NCBI RefSeq assembly: GCF_012275375.1 | Contig: NZ_JAAZQJ010000006.1 | Location: forward strand, 62,001 to 126,000 | Direction: 5' to 3' | DNA: 64,000 nucleotides | DNA from: Dyella sp. SG609 | Lineage (GTDB): Bacteria; Pseudomonadota; Gammaproteobacteria; Xanthomonadales; Rhodanobacteraceae | Shown: piece by piece, positions 24,694-34,200 of the stretch | Layout of the letters: each line of letters opens with the position of its first letter | Numbering within the stretch: the stretch's first letter is position 1 | Notes under the pieces: model-generated | The model's database searches: none | Told to the model about the DNA's origin: nothing | Seen by the model: the letters and a program-made list of their open reading frames with translations, nothing else | Program-made: the position numbers and the translations under genes

Positions 24694-25803
24694 ATGAAAC
24701 GTAAGGGCTTGTACTTCGTGATCGCGCTTGCCCTGGGCGGCGTAGGTGCCGCTCACGCGCAGGACACTGCCAGCGCCACGCCCACTTACGACGGCCGCTG
24801 GTACATCGCCCCCACCGTGGGCGGCTACTACAACGATACCGACCGCAATACCAACAGCCGCCAGGTCTATTACGGCCTGGGCGTCGGCAAGTTCATCGCG
24901 CCGAACACCTCGATCGACCTGTTCATCGATCGCACCAAGCGCGACATCGATTCCAAGATCGGTGGCGGCAACTGGTCCAACAACAACTTCGGCGCCGCGG
25001 CGCGCTTCTACTTCGGCGCGTGGGACGCATGGCGTCCGTACCTGCTGGCCGGCGTGATGGGCAGCTACCACCACAGCCGCTTCGACAACGCGTGGTCGCC
25101 CGCCGCCGAGCTGGGCGTCGGTATCTCCAAGACCATCACCGACAGCAGCGACATCCGCGCGGAAGCCGGCTACCGCTACGACTGGGACGACAAGACCCAG
25201 CCGGAGAAGAACGGCTACGGCGACTGGTTCCTGGGCTTCAGTGTGGTGTCGCGCTTCGGCGCTCCGCCGGCTGCCCCGACCACCACGCCGCCCCCGCCGC
25301 CGCCGCCGGATTGCTCCAAGCTCGACAGCGACGGCGATGGCGTGAACGATTGCGACGACAAGTGCCCGGGTACGCCGGCCGGCACCATCGTCGGTCCGGA
25401 TGGTTGCCCGCAGAAGGTCGTGATCGACCTGCGCGGCGTGAACTTCAAGTTCGACTATCCGAAGAAGGGCCACGTGAAGGCTGGCGAGATCGGCAAGGCC
25501 CTGGCCACCCCGACCGCCGACTCGATCGCGATCCTGGACCAGGCCGTGGACACCCTGGGCCGCTATCCGAACGTGAAGGTCACGGTCGCCGGCTATACCG
25601 ACTCGGTCGGCAAGGACGACTACAACCAGAGCCTGTCGGAGCGTCGCGCGCAGATCGTGTTCGACTACCTGACCTCGCACGGCATCGACGCCAGCCGCCT
25701 GCAGGGTCCGATCGGTCACGGCAAGAACGACCCGATCGACAGCAACGACACGGATGCCGGCCGCGCCCGCAACCGTCGTACCGAGCTGCAGGTCCAGCAG
25801 TAA
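24694..25803 (+). CDS. OmpA-family outer-membrane protein with TSP3 repeats (paralog 1)
   Basis: This 369-residue protein has a signal peptide ending AHA (22) and an eight-strand-type OmpA-like barrel (about 25-190). A Pro-rich hinge follows, then a thrombospondin type 3 calcium-binding segment (DSDGDGVNDCDDKCPGTPAG, about 210-229). A peptidoglycan-binding OmpA C-terminal domain (245-369) carries VAGYTDSVGKDDYNQSLSERR, and the Asp and Arg in it hold diaminopimelate. It should link outer membrane and cell wall. It is about 90 percent identical by eye to the next gene, from which it differs mainly at the signal end, the hinge and a five-residue stretch (HVKAG) before the OmpA domain. Each copy has its own terminator. 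Confidence 0.92.
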   Translation: MKRKGLYFVIALALGGVGAAHAQDTASATPTYDGRWYIAPTVGGYYNDTDRNTNSRQVYYGLGVGKFIAPNTSIDLFIDRTKRDIDSKIGGGNWSNNNFGAAARFYFGAWDAWRPYLLAGVMGSYHHSRFDNAWSPAAELGVGISKTITDSSDIRAEAGYRYDWDDKTQPEKNGYGDWFLGFSVVSRFGAPPAAPTTTPPPPPPPDCSKLDSDGDGVNDCDDKCPGTPAGTIVGPDGCPQKVVIDLRGVNFKFDYPKKGHVKAGEIGKALATPTADSIAILDQAVDTLGRYPNVKVTVAGYTDSVGKDDYNQSLSERRAQIVFDYLTSHGIDASRLQGPIGHGKNDPIDSNDTDAGRARNRRTELQVQQ

Positions 25804-25822
25804 CCGACCGCATGGTCGTCAG

Positions 25823-25853
25823 AAAAGCCCGGCGCGAGCCGGGCTTTTCTTTT
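25823..25853 (+). terminator. Terminator of ompA paralog 1
   Basis: AAAAGCCCGGC GCGA GCCGGGCTTTT is a strong hairpin ending in a T-rich tail (TTTTCTTTT). It starts 20 bp after the stop. Confidence 0.93.
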
Positions 25854-25952
25854 GCCTCGCAGCCACGTGCGAAGAACTTTCGGTGAGGCGCGTTTTCACG
25901 CGAATTTGCCTGAACGAGAACCCACCAAAAGCTTAAGCTGTCACGTTTACCT

Positions 25953-25992
25953 GTTAAGGGACGTGTGTATCTCTTAACGGTTTTGCTACACT
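25953..25992 (+). promoter_or_regulatory. Promoter and possible operator of ompA paralog 2
   Basis: TACACT (25987-25992) resembles a -10 box. The inverted repeat GTTAAG-N14-CTTAAC (25953-25958 / 25973-25978) covers the -35 area and may bind a regulator. The whole 25804-26124 gap (321 bp) holds only the terminator of paralog 1, this region and the duplicated leader. Confidence 0.45.
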
Positions 25993-26081
25993 CTGCGCCG
26001 CTTGCTGTTAGGAACGCCAAGCAGGGAGCCATGAGGCCCCCGAATGTCGAACCCTGAAGTTCTGACGCGCGATTTCCGTCT

Positions 26082-26124
26082 GGGGTGGAACGGACGCGAA
26101 AACCAATAAACGAGGAGACACCTG
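26082..26124 (+). repeat. Leader shared by the two ompA paralogs, copy 2
   Basis: This is an exact copy of 24651-24693, directly before the second ompA-like start. A leader conserved to the base suggests recent duplication, gene conversion or a shared post-transcriptional control site. OmpA leaders are common targets of small RNAs acting with Hfq. Confidence 0.8.
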
Positions 26125-27231
26125 ATGAATCGTAAGGGCTTGTATTTTCTGATTGCCCTGGCCCTGGGCGGCGTGGGTGCCGTTCACGCGCAGGACAGCA
26201 GCTCCAGCGCACCCGCCGGTTTCGATGACCGTTGGTACATTGCCCCGACCGTCGGCGGCTACTACAACGACACCGACCGCAACACCAACAGCCGTCAGGT
26301 TTACTACGGCCTGGGCGTCGGCAAGTTCATCGCGCCGAACACCTCGATCGACCTGTTCATCGATCGCACCAAGCGCGACATCGACTCCAAGGTCGGTGGC
26401 GGCAACTGGTCCAACAACAACTACGGCGTGACCGCCCGCTACTACTTCGGCGCGGCCGACGCATGGCGTCCGTACCTGCTTGCCGGCGTGATGGGCAGCT
26501 ACCACCACAGCCGTTTCGACAAGGCCTGGTCGCCGGCCGCCGAGCTGGGCGTCGGTATCTCCAAGTCGATCACCGACAGCAGCGACATCCGTGCGGAAGC
26601 CGGCTACCGCTACGACTGGGACGACAAGACCCAGCCGGAGAAGAATGGCTACGGCGACTGGTTCCTGGGCTTCAGCGTGGTGTCGCGCTTCGGCGCTCCG
26701 CCGGCTGCCCCGGTGGCCGCCACCCCGCCGCCGCCGCCGGCTCCGGACTGCTCCAAGCTGGACAGCGACGGTGACGGCGTGAACGACTGCGACGACAAGT
26801 GCCCGGGTACGCCCGCCGGTACCATCGTCGGTCCGGACGGCTGCCCGAAGCAGGTCGTCATCGACCTGCGCGGCGTGAACTTCAAGTTCGACCGTCCGAA
26901 GAAGGGCGAGAAGGACATCAAGAAGGCCCTGGCTGAGCCCAGCGCCGACTCGATCGCCATCCTCGACCAGGCCATCGACACCCTGCAGCGCTACCCGCAG
27001 GTGAAGGTGACGGTTGCCGGCTACACCGACTCGGTCGGTAAGGACGCCTACAACCAGAGCCTGTCGGAGCGTCGCGCGCAGATCGTGTTCGACTACCTGA
27101 CCGGCCACGGCGTCGACGCCAGCCGCCTGCAGGGCCCGATCGGTCACGGCAAGAACGACCCGATCGACAGCAACGACACGGATTCGGGCCGCGCCCGTAA
27201 CCGTCGCACCGAGCTGCAGGTCCAGCAGTAA
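26125..27231 (+). CDS. OmpA-family outer-membrane protein with TSP3 repeats (paralog 2)
   Basis: This 368-residue tandem paralog of the preceding gene has the same signal peptide, barrel, Pro-rich hinge, TSP3 segment (DSDGDGVNDCDDKCPGTPAG) and OmpA C-terminal domain (VAGYTDSVGKDAYNQSLSERR). Differences cluster in the mature N-terminus (SSSSAPAGFDD), the hinge (APVAATPPPPPAPD) and KGEKDIKKALAEPSAD before the OmpA domain. The start and ribosome site (GAGGAGAC) are identical to paralog 1. Two near-identical envelope proteins with separate promoters suggest differential expression or a gene-dosage effect. Confidence 0.92.
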   Translation: MNRKGLYFLIALALGGVGAVHAQDSSSSAPAGFDDRWYIAPTVGGYYNDTDRNTNSRQVYYGLGVGKFIAPNTSIDLFIDRTKRDIDSKVGGGNWSNNNYGVTARYYFGAADAWRPYLLAGVMGSYHHSRFDKAWSPAAELGVGISKSITDSSDIRAEAGYRYDWDDKTQPEKNGYGDWFLGFSVVSRFGAPPAAPVAATPPPPPAPDCSKLDSDGDGVNDCDDKCPGTPAGTIVGPDGCPKQVVIDLRGVNFKFDRPKKGEKDIKKALAEPSADSIAILDQAIDTLQRYPQVKVTVAGYTDSVGKDAYNQSLSERRAQIVFDYLTGHGVDASRLQGPIGHGKNDPIDSNDTDSGRARNRRTELQVQQ

Positions 27232-27253
27232 TCACGACCGCAAGGTCGCGTGG

Positions 27254-27284
27254 AAAAGCCCGGCGCAAGCCGGGCTTTTCTTTT
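27254..27284 (+). terminator. Terminator of ompA paralog 2
   Basis: AAAAGCCCGGC GCAA GCCGGGCTTTT with a TTTTCTTTT tail is almost identical to the terminator of paralog 1, so the duplication includes the 3' end. Confidence 0.93.
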
Positions 27285-27301
27285 GGGCGGACTGGGGCAC
27301 G

Positions 27302-28081
27302 ATGACCGGCATGGACCGAAAGCAAGGGCAGGGCAGGCGAATCACGCCGGGCCGCGGTGCCGCAGCCGCGCCGAAGCACGGCCTGGCCCGCGTGCTCAGC
27401 AAGCTTGGCGTGTGCTCGCGCAGCCGGGCGGAGAAGGCCATACGCGAAGGCCGCGTCAGCGTGGACGGCCGCGTGGTGCTCGACCCGGAACGCCCCGCCG
27501 ACGCCGCCCGCCAACGCATCCTGCTCGACGGCGCCCCGGTCAGCGAGACGCAGCGCGTCTACATCATCCTCAACAAACCCCGCGGCATCGTGGTCAGCGC
27601 CGCCGACGAGCGCGGCCGCGACACCGTCTACGACCTGCTGAAGGACGCCGGCCTGCCCTGGCTCGGCCCGGTCGGCCGCCTGGACAAGGCCAGCGAAGGC
27701 CTGCTGCTGCTGAGCAACGACAGCGCCTGGGCCGCTCGCCTCACCGAGCCGCGCCACCACGTCGACAAGACCTACCACGTGCAGATCGACGCCGTGCCGG
27801 ACGCCGCGCTGCTCGAGCAACTCGCACTGGGCGTGGTGGACGAAGGCGAACGCCTGGCCGCGAAGCAGGCCACGCTGCTGCGTGCGGGCGAAAAGAACGC
27901 CTGGCTGGAGATCGTCCTCGACGAAGGCCGCAACCGCCATATCCGCCGCCTGCTCGAAGCGCATGGCATCGGCGTGCTGCGGCTGATCCGCGTGGCCATC
28001 GGCACGCTGCCTTTGGGCGAACTCGCCAAGGGCCGGTGGCGCCACCTGCGCCCCGAGGAAGTCGCCGCGCTATCGCGCTGA
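27302..28081 (+). CDS. Pseudouridine synthase, RsuA/RluB/RluE/RluF family
   Basis: This 259-residue enzyme isomerises a specific uridine in rRNA (or tRNA) to pseudouridine. An S4 RNA-binding domain (about 27-75: LARVLSKLGVCSRSRAEKAI...GRVSVDGRVV) precedes the catalytic domain. The catalytic aspartate is D128 in GRLDKASEGLLLLSND, the hallmark of this family, and EGRNRHIRRLLEAHG is the conserved late motif. Which uridine it modifies cannot be read. RluB-type proteins are longer, so RluE/RluF- or RsuA-like specificity is as likely. The start is uncertain between 27302 and the Met three codons on. The stop abuts that of the convergent LysR gene. Confidence 0.88.
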   Translation: MTGMDRKQGQGRRITPGRGAAAAPKHGLARVLSKLGVCSRSRAEKAIREGRVSVDGRVVLDPERPADAARQRILLDGAPVSETQRVYIILNKPRGIVVSAADERGRDTVYDLLKDAGLPWLGPVGRLDKASEGLLLLSNDSAWAARLTEPRHHVDKTYHVQIDAVPDAALLEQLALGVVDEGERLAAKQATLLRAGEKNAWLEIVLDEGRNRHIRRLLEAHGIGVLRLIRVAIGTLPLGELAKGRWRHLRPEEVAALSR

Positions 28082-28951
28082 TCAGCCGCGCAACTGCTCC
28101 CGCACCACGTCCAGCGTGCGCTCCTGCAGCGGATGCGTGCGCGCCGGATCCATCACCGCATAGATCGTATTGAGGCAAGGCTTGCTCTCGCGCCCCACGG
28201 CGACGACGTCGCCGCGCGCCTCGGCCTCCCGCGCGCACGCATACGGCACGACCGACAGCCCCCGGCCGGCCGCCACCCAGTCCAGCACTTCCTCCAGTTC
28301 CTCGAAATGCGCCACGCTGCGCAGCCGTGCGGGCTTCTCGCCCAGCACCTGGGTGAACCAGGTGGCGAACACGTAGTCGCTCTCGTCATAGGTCACGTAA
28401 TCGGCCTGGGCCAGCGCGGCGATATCCAGCGTTGGCAAACTCTGCCGTGCGGATGCGATCAAGGCCGCCTGTTCCATGCCGACTGCAACCAGGCGCAAGG
28501 CGCCATGCGGCAGCATCAGATGCACGAAGCCCAGATCGCTGGCGCCGGTTTCCACCTGCCGCACCACTTCTTCCGCGGTGGGAAAGCTCATGCGGATCGG
28601 CACATCCGCCAACGGCCCTTCGCGGAACAGCGGCAGCAGTTCATAGCGCCCGAAGCCGCTCACCGCCGCGATGCGCAGCGGTTGCGCCGGCTCGTCGCGC
28701 ATCGCCTCGTGCACCTTGGCCAGGTCGCGCCCCATATCGCGGCAGAACGCCAGCAGCCGCTCGCCGGCGGCATTGGGCACCAGCGGACCCTGTCCGCGGC
28801 GGAACAGCGGCATGCCCAGCGCTTCCTCCAGCTTGCGCAGCTGGTAGCTCACCGCCTGCTCGGTGCGGTGCAGCGACGCGGCGGCAGCGCGCAGGCTGCC
28901 GCCTTCGCAGACGGCGCGGAACGCGTGCAGATAACGCAACTCCACATTCAT
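28082..28951 (-). CDS. LysR-family transcriptional regulator
   Basis: This 289-residue regulator has an N-terminal winged helix (MNVELRYLHAFRAVCEGGSL, with AAASLHRTEQAVSYQLRKLE as the recognition part) and a two-lobe periplasmic-binding-like effector domain (about 90-289). The TEQAVSYQLR helix is the GcvA/MetR-like variant of the usual SQPAVS motif. I chose the start at 28951 because it begins the HTH domain at the family position. It diverges from a gene for a small secreted protein across 127 bp with a perfect palindrome, the standard arrangement for a LysR regulator and its target. The ligand is unknown. Confidence 0.88.
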   Translation of the reverse strand: MNVELRYLHAFRAVCEGGSLRAAAASLHRTEQAVSYQLRKLEEALGMPLFRRGQGPLVPNAAGERLLAFCRDMGRDLAKVHEAMRDEPAQPLRIAAVSGFGRYELLPLFREGPLADVPIRMSFPTAEEVVRQVETGASDLGFVHLMLPHGALRLVAVGMEQAALIASARQSLPTLDIAALAQADYVTYDESDYVFATWFTQVLGEKPARLRSVAHFEELEEVLDWVAAGRGLSVVPYACAREAEARGDVVAVGRESKPCLNTIYAVMDPARTHPLQERTLDVVREQLRG

Positions 28952-28982
28952 GCGCGGAACCCTGGGCGAGGAGGGGATGAGG

Positions 28983-28999
28983 GGCGAAAAATTTTCGCC
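28983..28999. promoter_or_regulatory. Perfect palindrome in the LysR divergent region
   Basis: GGCGAAAAATTTTCGCC has 8-bp perfect arms and a 1-bp centre. It lies 32 bp before the LysR start and 80 bp before the divergent gene. AT-centred palindromes of this size are typical regulator sites; assignment to this LysR protein is inference. Confidence 0.5.
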
Positions 29000-29078
29000 G
29001 CAAGCCCAAAAAGATTCGCATGGCCGCGAAGGCAGCGGCAAGCCGAGAATCGCAGCCGCCCACCCGCCAGGAATCCCC

Positions 29079-29816
29079 ATGAGCCGCTGCCACGCGTTTC
29101 TGCTAGCCCTGTGCCTTGCCTTGCCCGCCCATGCTGCCCCAAGCCAGGCCGCCCCGGGCCATGCCGCACATTTCTACCTCTACCGCATGCAAACCGGCGC
29201 CGCCGATAAGTTCGAGCAGGGCTACCGCCAGCACCTCGCATGGCATCGCGCCCACCGCGATCCGCTGTCCTGGTACGGCTGGACCATCGAGGACGGCGAG
29301 CGCAGCGGCTGGTTCGTCGACGCCAGCGTGGGCGAACCGTTCGCCGCCTTCGATCATCGGGTGGACGTAGCGGGCGACGGCGCCGATTTCCGCGCCAACG
29401 TGTCTGCGTATGCCATCCCGATGGGACAGCCCACCTATGTGCTGCTGCGCGAAGCCAGCACCGGTACGCCGCTGGAGAACCGCAAGCCCAGCGCCACCAT
29501 GCAGGTGACGCACGTGCACGTGCGGCTTGGCATGGAGGCGCGTTTCGAACGCGCGCTGGCCGTCGCACGCCAGGCCTTGCAGAAGGAACCCGGAGCACCG
29601 GCCCATACCTGGTATCGCCTGGTCACCGGCGGCGACTCGGCGCAATACATGCTGCTGGTGGCCCGCGATCGCTGGGCCAGCTATGACGGTTTCGAACGCA
29701 GCCTCGGTTCGCTGCTGGCGAACGACGAAGCTGCACAGCGCGACATCGGCGATGCCGTGCAATCGGCCACTACCGAAACCTGGCGCTACCGCGCCGAACT
29801 CAGCGCGCTGCAATAG
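29079..29816 (+). CDS. Secreted protein of unknown function, likely LysR target
   Basis: This 245-residue protein has a Sec signal (MSRCHAFLLALCLALPAHA, cut near residue 19-20). The mature part seems to consist of two similar halves. AAHFYLYRMQTGAADKFEQG starts the first, and THVHVRLGMEARFERALAVA starts the second. Each could be a beta-alpha-beta ferredoxin-like (dimeric alpha-beta barrel) unit, with WYGWTIEDGERSGWFVDA and WYRLVTGGDSAQYMLLVARD as matching later strands. I do not recognise a named family and see no catalytic motif. It is transcribed divergently from the LysR gene, which probably controls it. Confidence 0.6.
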   Translation: MSRCHAFLLALCLALPAHAAPSQAAPGHAAHFYLYRMQTGAADKFEQGYRQHLAWHRAHRDPLSWYGWTIEDGERSGWFVDASVGEPFAAFDHRVDVAGDGADFRANVSAYAIPMGQPTYVLLREASTGTPLENRKPSATMQVTHVHVRLGMEARFERALAVARQALQKEPGAPAHTWYRLVTGGDSAQYMLLVARDRWASYDGFERSLGSLLANDEAAQRDIGDAVQSATTETWRYRAELSALQ

Positions 29817-29853
29817 CGAAAGCGGGGGAGCGCAGCCGCTCCCCCGTCGATGC

Positions 29854-31056
29854 TCAGCCGATCACCCCAAGCTCGCGGCCCACCTTGGTGAACGCCGCGA
29901 TCGCGCGGTCCAGGTGCTCGCGCGTATGCGCCGCGCTCATCTGCGTGCGGATGCGCGCCTGGCCCTGCGGCACCACCGGATAGAAGAAGCCGGTGACGTA
30001 GATGCCTTCCTCCAGCAGCTTCGCCGCCATGGCCTGCGCCTTCTTGGCGTCGTAGATCATCACCGGCACGATCGGGTGCACGCCCGGCTTGATGTCGAAG
30101 CCGGCCTGGCTCATCTGCTCGCGGAAGTAGCGGGTGTTCTCCTGCACGCGCTGGCGCAGCTCGCCCGCGCTGGACAGCATGTCGAACACCTTCAGCGCCG
30201 CGGCCACCACGTGCGGCGGCAGCGAGTTGGAAAACAGATAAGGACGCGAGCGCTGGCGCAGCAGTTCGATCACTTCGGCGCTGCCGGTGGTGAAGCCGCC
30301 CAGCGCGCCGCCGAGTGCCTTGCCCAGGGTTCCGGTGAAGATGTCGATCTTGTCCATCACGCCGTTGACTTCAGCCGAGCCGCGGCCGCTGTCGCCGAGG
30401 AAGCCGGTGCAGTGGCATTCGTCGATATGCACCATCGCGTCGTACTTGGCGGCGAGCGCGGCGATCTTGTCCAGTGGCGCGATAAAACCGTCCATCGAGA
30501 ACGCACCGTCGGTGGTGATCAGCTTGGTGCGCGCGCCCGCGGCGTCGGCCGCCTGCAGCTGCTTTTCCAGGTCGGCCATGTCGCAATTGGCGTAGCGGAA
30601 GCGCTTGGCCTTGCACAGGCGGATGCCGTCGATGATCGAGGCGTGGTTGAGCGCATCGGAAATGATCGCATCCTCTTCGCCCAGCAGCGGCTCGTACAGG
30701 CCGCCGTTGGCGTCGAAGCAGGCGGCGTAGAGGATGGTGTCCTCGGTGCCGAAGAACTCGGCGATCTTCTTTTCCAGCTGCTTGTGCAGGTCCTGCGTGC
30801 CGCAGATGAAGCGCACCGAGGCCATGCCGAAGCCGTGGCTGTCCAGCGCCTCCTTGGCGGCCTGGATCACGTCGGGATGGTCGGCCAGGCCCAGGTAGTT
30901 GTTGGCGCAGAAGTTCAGCACCTTGCGCCCGCCCTCCAGCTCGATCTGCGCCGACTGCGGCGAGACGATCACGCGCTCGCCCTTGAACAGGCCCTGCTCG
31001 CGGATGGAATCCAGTTCGGCGGCGTAGCGCGCGCGGGTGGTGTCGGAGTAGCTCAT
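29854..31056 (-). CDS. kbl: 2-amino-3-ketobutyrate CoA ligase (glycine C-acetyltransferase)
   Basis: This PLP enzyme splits 2-amino-3-ketobutyrate with CoA into glycine and acetyl-CoA, the second step of threonine breakdown after Tdh. It is 400 residues (E. coli Kbl 398). The PLP lysine is K246 in [13 protein letters not shown], and [17 protein letters not shown] carries the aspartate contacting the pyridine nitrogen. [14 protein letters not shown] is the alpha-oxoamine-synthase N-terminal motif. I chose [11 protein letters not shown] as start by family fit. In many proteobacteria kbl adjoins tdh; here a large DUF748 gene lies between them, all on the minus strand. Confidence 0.95.
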   Translation of the reverse strand: MSYSDTTRARYAAELDSIREQGLFKGERVIVSPQSAQIELEGGRKVLNFCANNYLGLADHPDVIQAAKEALDSHGFGMASVRFICGTQDLHKQLEKKIAEFFGTEDTILYAACFDANGGLYEPLLGEEDAIISDALNHASIIDGIRLCKAKRFRYANCDMADLEKQLQAADAAGARTKLITTDGAFSMDGFIAPLDKIAALAAKYDAMVHIDECHCTGFLGDSGRGSAEVNGVMDKIDIFTGTLGKALGGALGGFTTGSAEVIELLRQRSRPYLFSNSLPPHVVAAALKVFDMLSSAGELRQRVQENTRYFREQMSQAGFDIKPGVHPIVPVMIYDAKKAQAMAAKLLEEGIYVTGFFYPVVPQGQARIRTQMSAAHTREHLDRAIAAFTKVGRELGVIG

Positions 31057-31142
31057 CGGGATCGGCCCTTGGGGGGAAAGATGCCGATTGTGAGCCTTTG
31101 CGGCCCGCCGGAAAACCCGAGCCTGATCGAAAAGCCCGCGCA

Positions 31143-31228
31143 GGTTGGGGTGAGCCGCAGGCGAACCCCAACGATGCGGTGCGTCTGGACGTGGCGCGGT
31201 TGGGGTTCGCCTGCGGCTCACCCCAACC
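31143..31228. repeat. Inverted pair of GGTTGGGGTGAG repeats
   Basis: A 30-bp element (GGTTGGGGTGAGCCGCAGGC and onward, 31143-31172) is followed 26 bp later by its exact reverse complement (31199-31228). Each arm is itself palindromic (GTTGGGGT ... ACCCCAAC). The same family lies at 38478-38582, 55175-55268 and 57675-57756, always as an inverted pair between genes. Confidence 0.85.
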
Positions 31229-31255
31229 TACGCAGGCTGCGCAGGCCGGCAGGCG

Positions 31256-34200
31256 TCAATGCAAGCCGAAATCCACCCGCGTCGTCTTGCCCTTGTCGTC
31301 GATCCCCTCCGGCGTCAGCTTGGGATCCTTCAGCCCATACCGGTTGTCCGGCAGCTTGCCCTTCAGCCAGTCGCGCACCGCGTTGGCGCGGCGCTCGGCC
31401 AGGTCGCGCATCGCCGCGTCGTCGGTCTTGACGTTGGTCTCCAGCAAGGCCCGCATTTCGTCGGGCTCCAGCGACTTCTTCAGTCCCAGCGCATTGCGCG
31501 GCTTGTCGATGTCGTCGGCGTGCTTGTACGCACGCGCCAGATAGCGCTCTTCCTGGTCCGGCGTGATCGCCACCGCGGCGAGCGCGGCGGGCGAGGTGTC
31601 GGCGTTCTTGCCGCCGTCGTCCAGCAGCTTCTCCTTGCGGATCATGTCCTGCACGGTCACCTTGCGCAGCCCGTTCTGGTCCTGCGCCGGATCGGCGCGG
31701 CCGACGATATCCAGGGTCAGCGAGGTCTTCTGGTTGAGCATCGCCACCACCTTGCCCAGGCGCTCCTGCGCGGCGCCGTTGAGCACGGCCGAGCCGGGTT
31801 CGAATTCCACGTAGCCGAGGTCTTCGTGGTCGCCGCCGCCGAAGGCCGAGCCGAGCAGGCGGAACGGCGAGGTCACCGCCTTGACGATCAGGTTGCCGAT
31901 GGCGCGCCAGATCAGGCCGCCCATGCTGAACTGCGGATCGTCCAGCGAGCCGGACACCGGCACGTTGACGTCGATATTGCCCTGCGTGTCCTTCAGCAGC
32001 GCCACCGCCAGCTTCACCGGCAGGTGCGAAATGCCGGGCGCTTCGATGCGGTCGCCGAAGGTGAGCTGGGTGATGTAGATGTGGTTGTCGGCCTTGAGCT
32101 TGCGCTGGTCGAGGTTGTACTTCACGTCGACGGTGAGCTTGCCCGCGGTGATCGGATAGCCGGTGTACTTGCTGGAGTAGGCGCTGAGGCGCGTCAGCTC
32201 CACTTCGTTGGCCTTGCCCTGGATATCCAGGAAGGCCACCGGCGCCAGCGGATTCATGCTGCCGCTGATGTCCACCGGCGAGTTGTCGTCCAGCTGCGCC
32301 TGCACGGCCACCTCGGCCGGCGGGCCGCCCGCGGTGCCGAACGCGCCGATCTTGCCGGTGACCTTGGTGAGGTTGGCGGTGTAGTTGGGCTTGATGAAGT
32401 TGTCGGTGTAGTTGAGCTGGCCGTTGAGCAGGGTGATCTGGCCGAGCTGGATATCCGCCGCCGGAGCGATCGATTCGGTGGGCTTCTCGGTTTCCGTCGT
32501 CGTCTTCGACACCTTGGGTGCCGCCGGCGCATTGGTTTCGGCGCGCGTCACCGAGACCGGCGCTTCCTGCTCCGGCTTCGCCACCACGTCAGCCAGATTC
32601 AGCCGTCCATTCGCATTGACGATCATGCGCGCATAGAACGCGCTCAGCACCAGGCTGCCCACGTGCATGCGCGGCGTGCCGCTGCCGTAGGCCACGTCGA
32701 GGTTGCCGGCGTTGAGCGCGCTCCAGCGCAGGAAGTCGTCGCCGGTGACCTTGTCCTGCACGCGCACGCGTTCCAGCGCGGCATTGCCCTTGAAGCCGAA
32801 CTTCGGTTCCGCGCTGCGTCCGTCGTAATGCAGCTTGCCCTTGCCGCTCAGGCGCGCGCTGGAGATGGTCACGTTCAGCGGCACGCTGATGTACGGCGCG
32901 AAGGTGGCGATGTCCAGGCCGCGGGTGGTGACGTCCAGTTCGGCCAGGGCAGGGGAGGGCTGCACATTGCCGGCGAGCGAGAACGTGCCCTTGCCGATGG
33001 AGCCGTCCAGCTTCATCGCGCGCTGCTGGTTGAACTTGTCGCTGAGCTCGTCGATGCCGCCCTTCAGCGCCGTCACTTCCACCACCGCGGGCTTGCCGTT
33101 GCCCACCGCGTGGTCGGCGAAGCGCACGGCGCCGTTGTCCACGCCGAGGTGGGCGATGCTCCATTGCCACGCCGGTCCGGCGTCGGCCGGCCTGGCCTTG
33201 CCGCGTGGCGCGGCTGCCTTGGCGGCGGTCTTGGGCGGCGCGAACAATTCGGTGAGCGAGATAGTGCCGTTGGCCGCGCGCTGCACGTCCAGGCTAAGGC
33301 CGGTGCCGACCAGGCTTTTCAGGCGCGCCTGGCGCGACGCCAGGTCGATCTGTTCGATGTCCGCCTGCAGCTTGCCCCAGGCCACCGGTGCGGCCTGGCC
33401 CTTGCCGCCGGCTTCCAGCGCGAAATCGCTCACCGTCGCCTGCGCCGGCGCCAGGTGCACATTGGTGGCCTTGCCCCAGTCCAGCTGCAACTGGCCGTTG
33501 GCATCGAGCTTGCCCTTGGCGGCGCGCGCGGCCATGGCGGAGCCGGCCATCGCCTGCAGCGGCACCATGTCCACCTGCTTGAGCGACAGCGCCGCCTTCA
33601 GCGTGGCCGCGGCCAGGTCGAGCGTGCCCTTGGCGCCGATGTCGCCGCCGAACAGCTGGCCGGCCAGATCGAGCTTCGCCGGCGGCGCGGCAAGCATGCT
33701 CAGGCCGAGCAGGCTGCCGTGCAGGTCGGCGAGATCGAGCTTGTTCTGCGTGGCGTCGGTGTAGTGGATGGCGCTGCCGGTGAGCGCGATCGAGGCGATG
33801 CGCAGGTCGGTGGGCGCGGCTTTCTTCGCCGGATCGGCTGGCGCCGACGGCGCCGTCAATGTGTCGTAGTTGCTGTGCCCGCCTTCGCTCGCCGTGTAGT
33901 AGACCTGGGCCTGCTCCAGCTTCAGCGCGCCAAGCCGGTAGCGCGACACCAGCGGCTGCACGTCCGCCAACTCCGCCGTGCCATGGCCGAGGCGCGCGAT
34001 CGGCTCGCCCTTGCTGCTGTCGAGCGCGAAATCGTCCAGCTGCAGGTTGCCGGTGAGGCGCACCTGCGGCGCATCCGGTGTCTGCACGAAATTGAGTTCC
34101 AGCTTGCCGCTGAGCAGGCCCTTCGGAATCGCGATCGGCAGCGGCTTGGGCACGTAGCCGAGGTAGCGGGGCAGGTCGAGGCGGTCGAGCTGGAAGCCGA

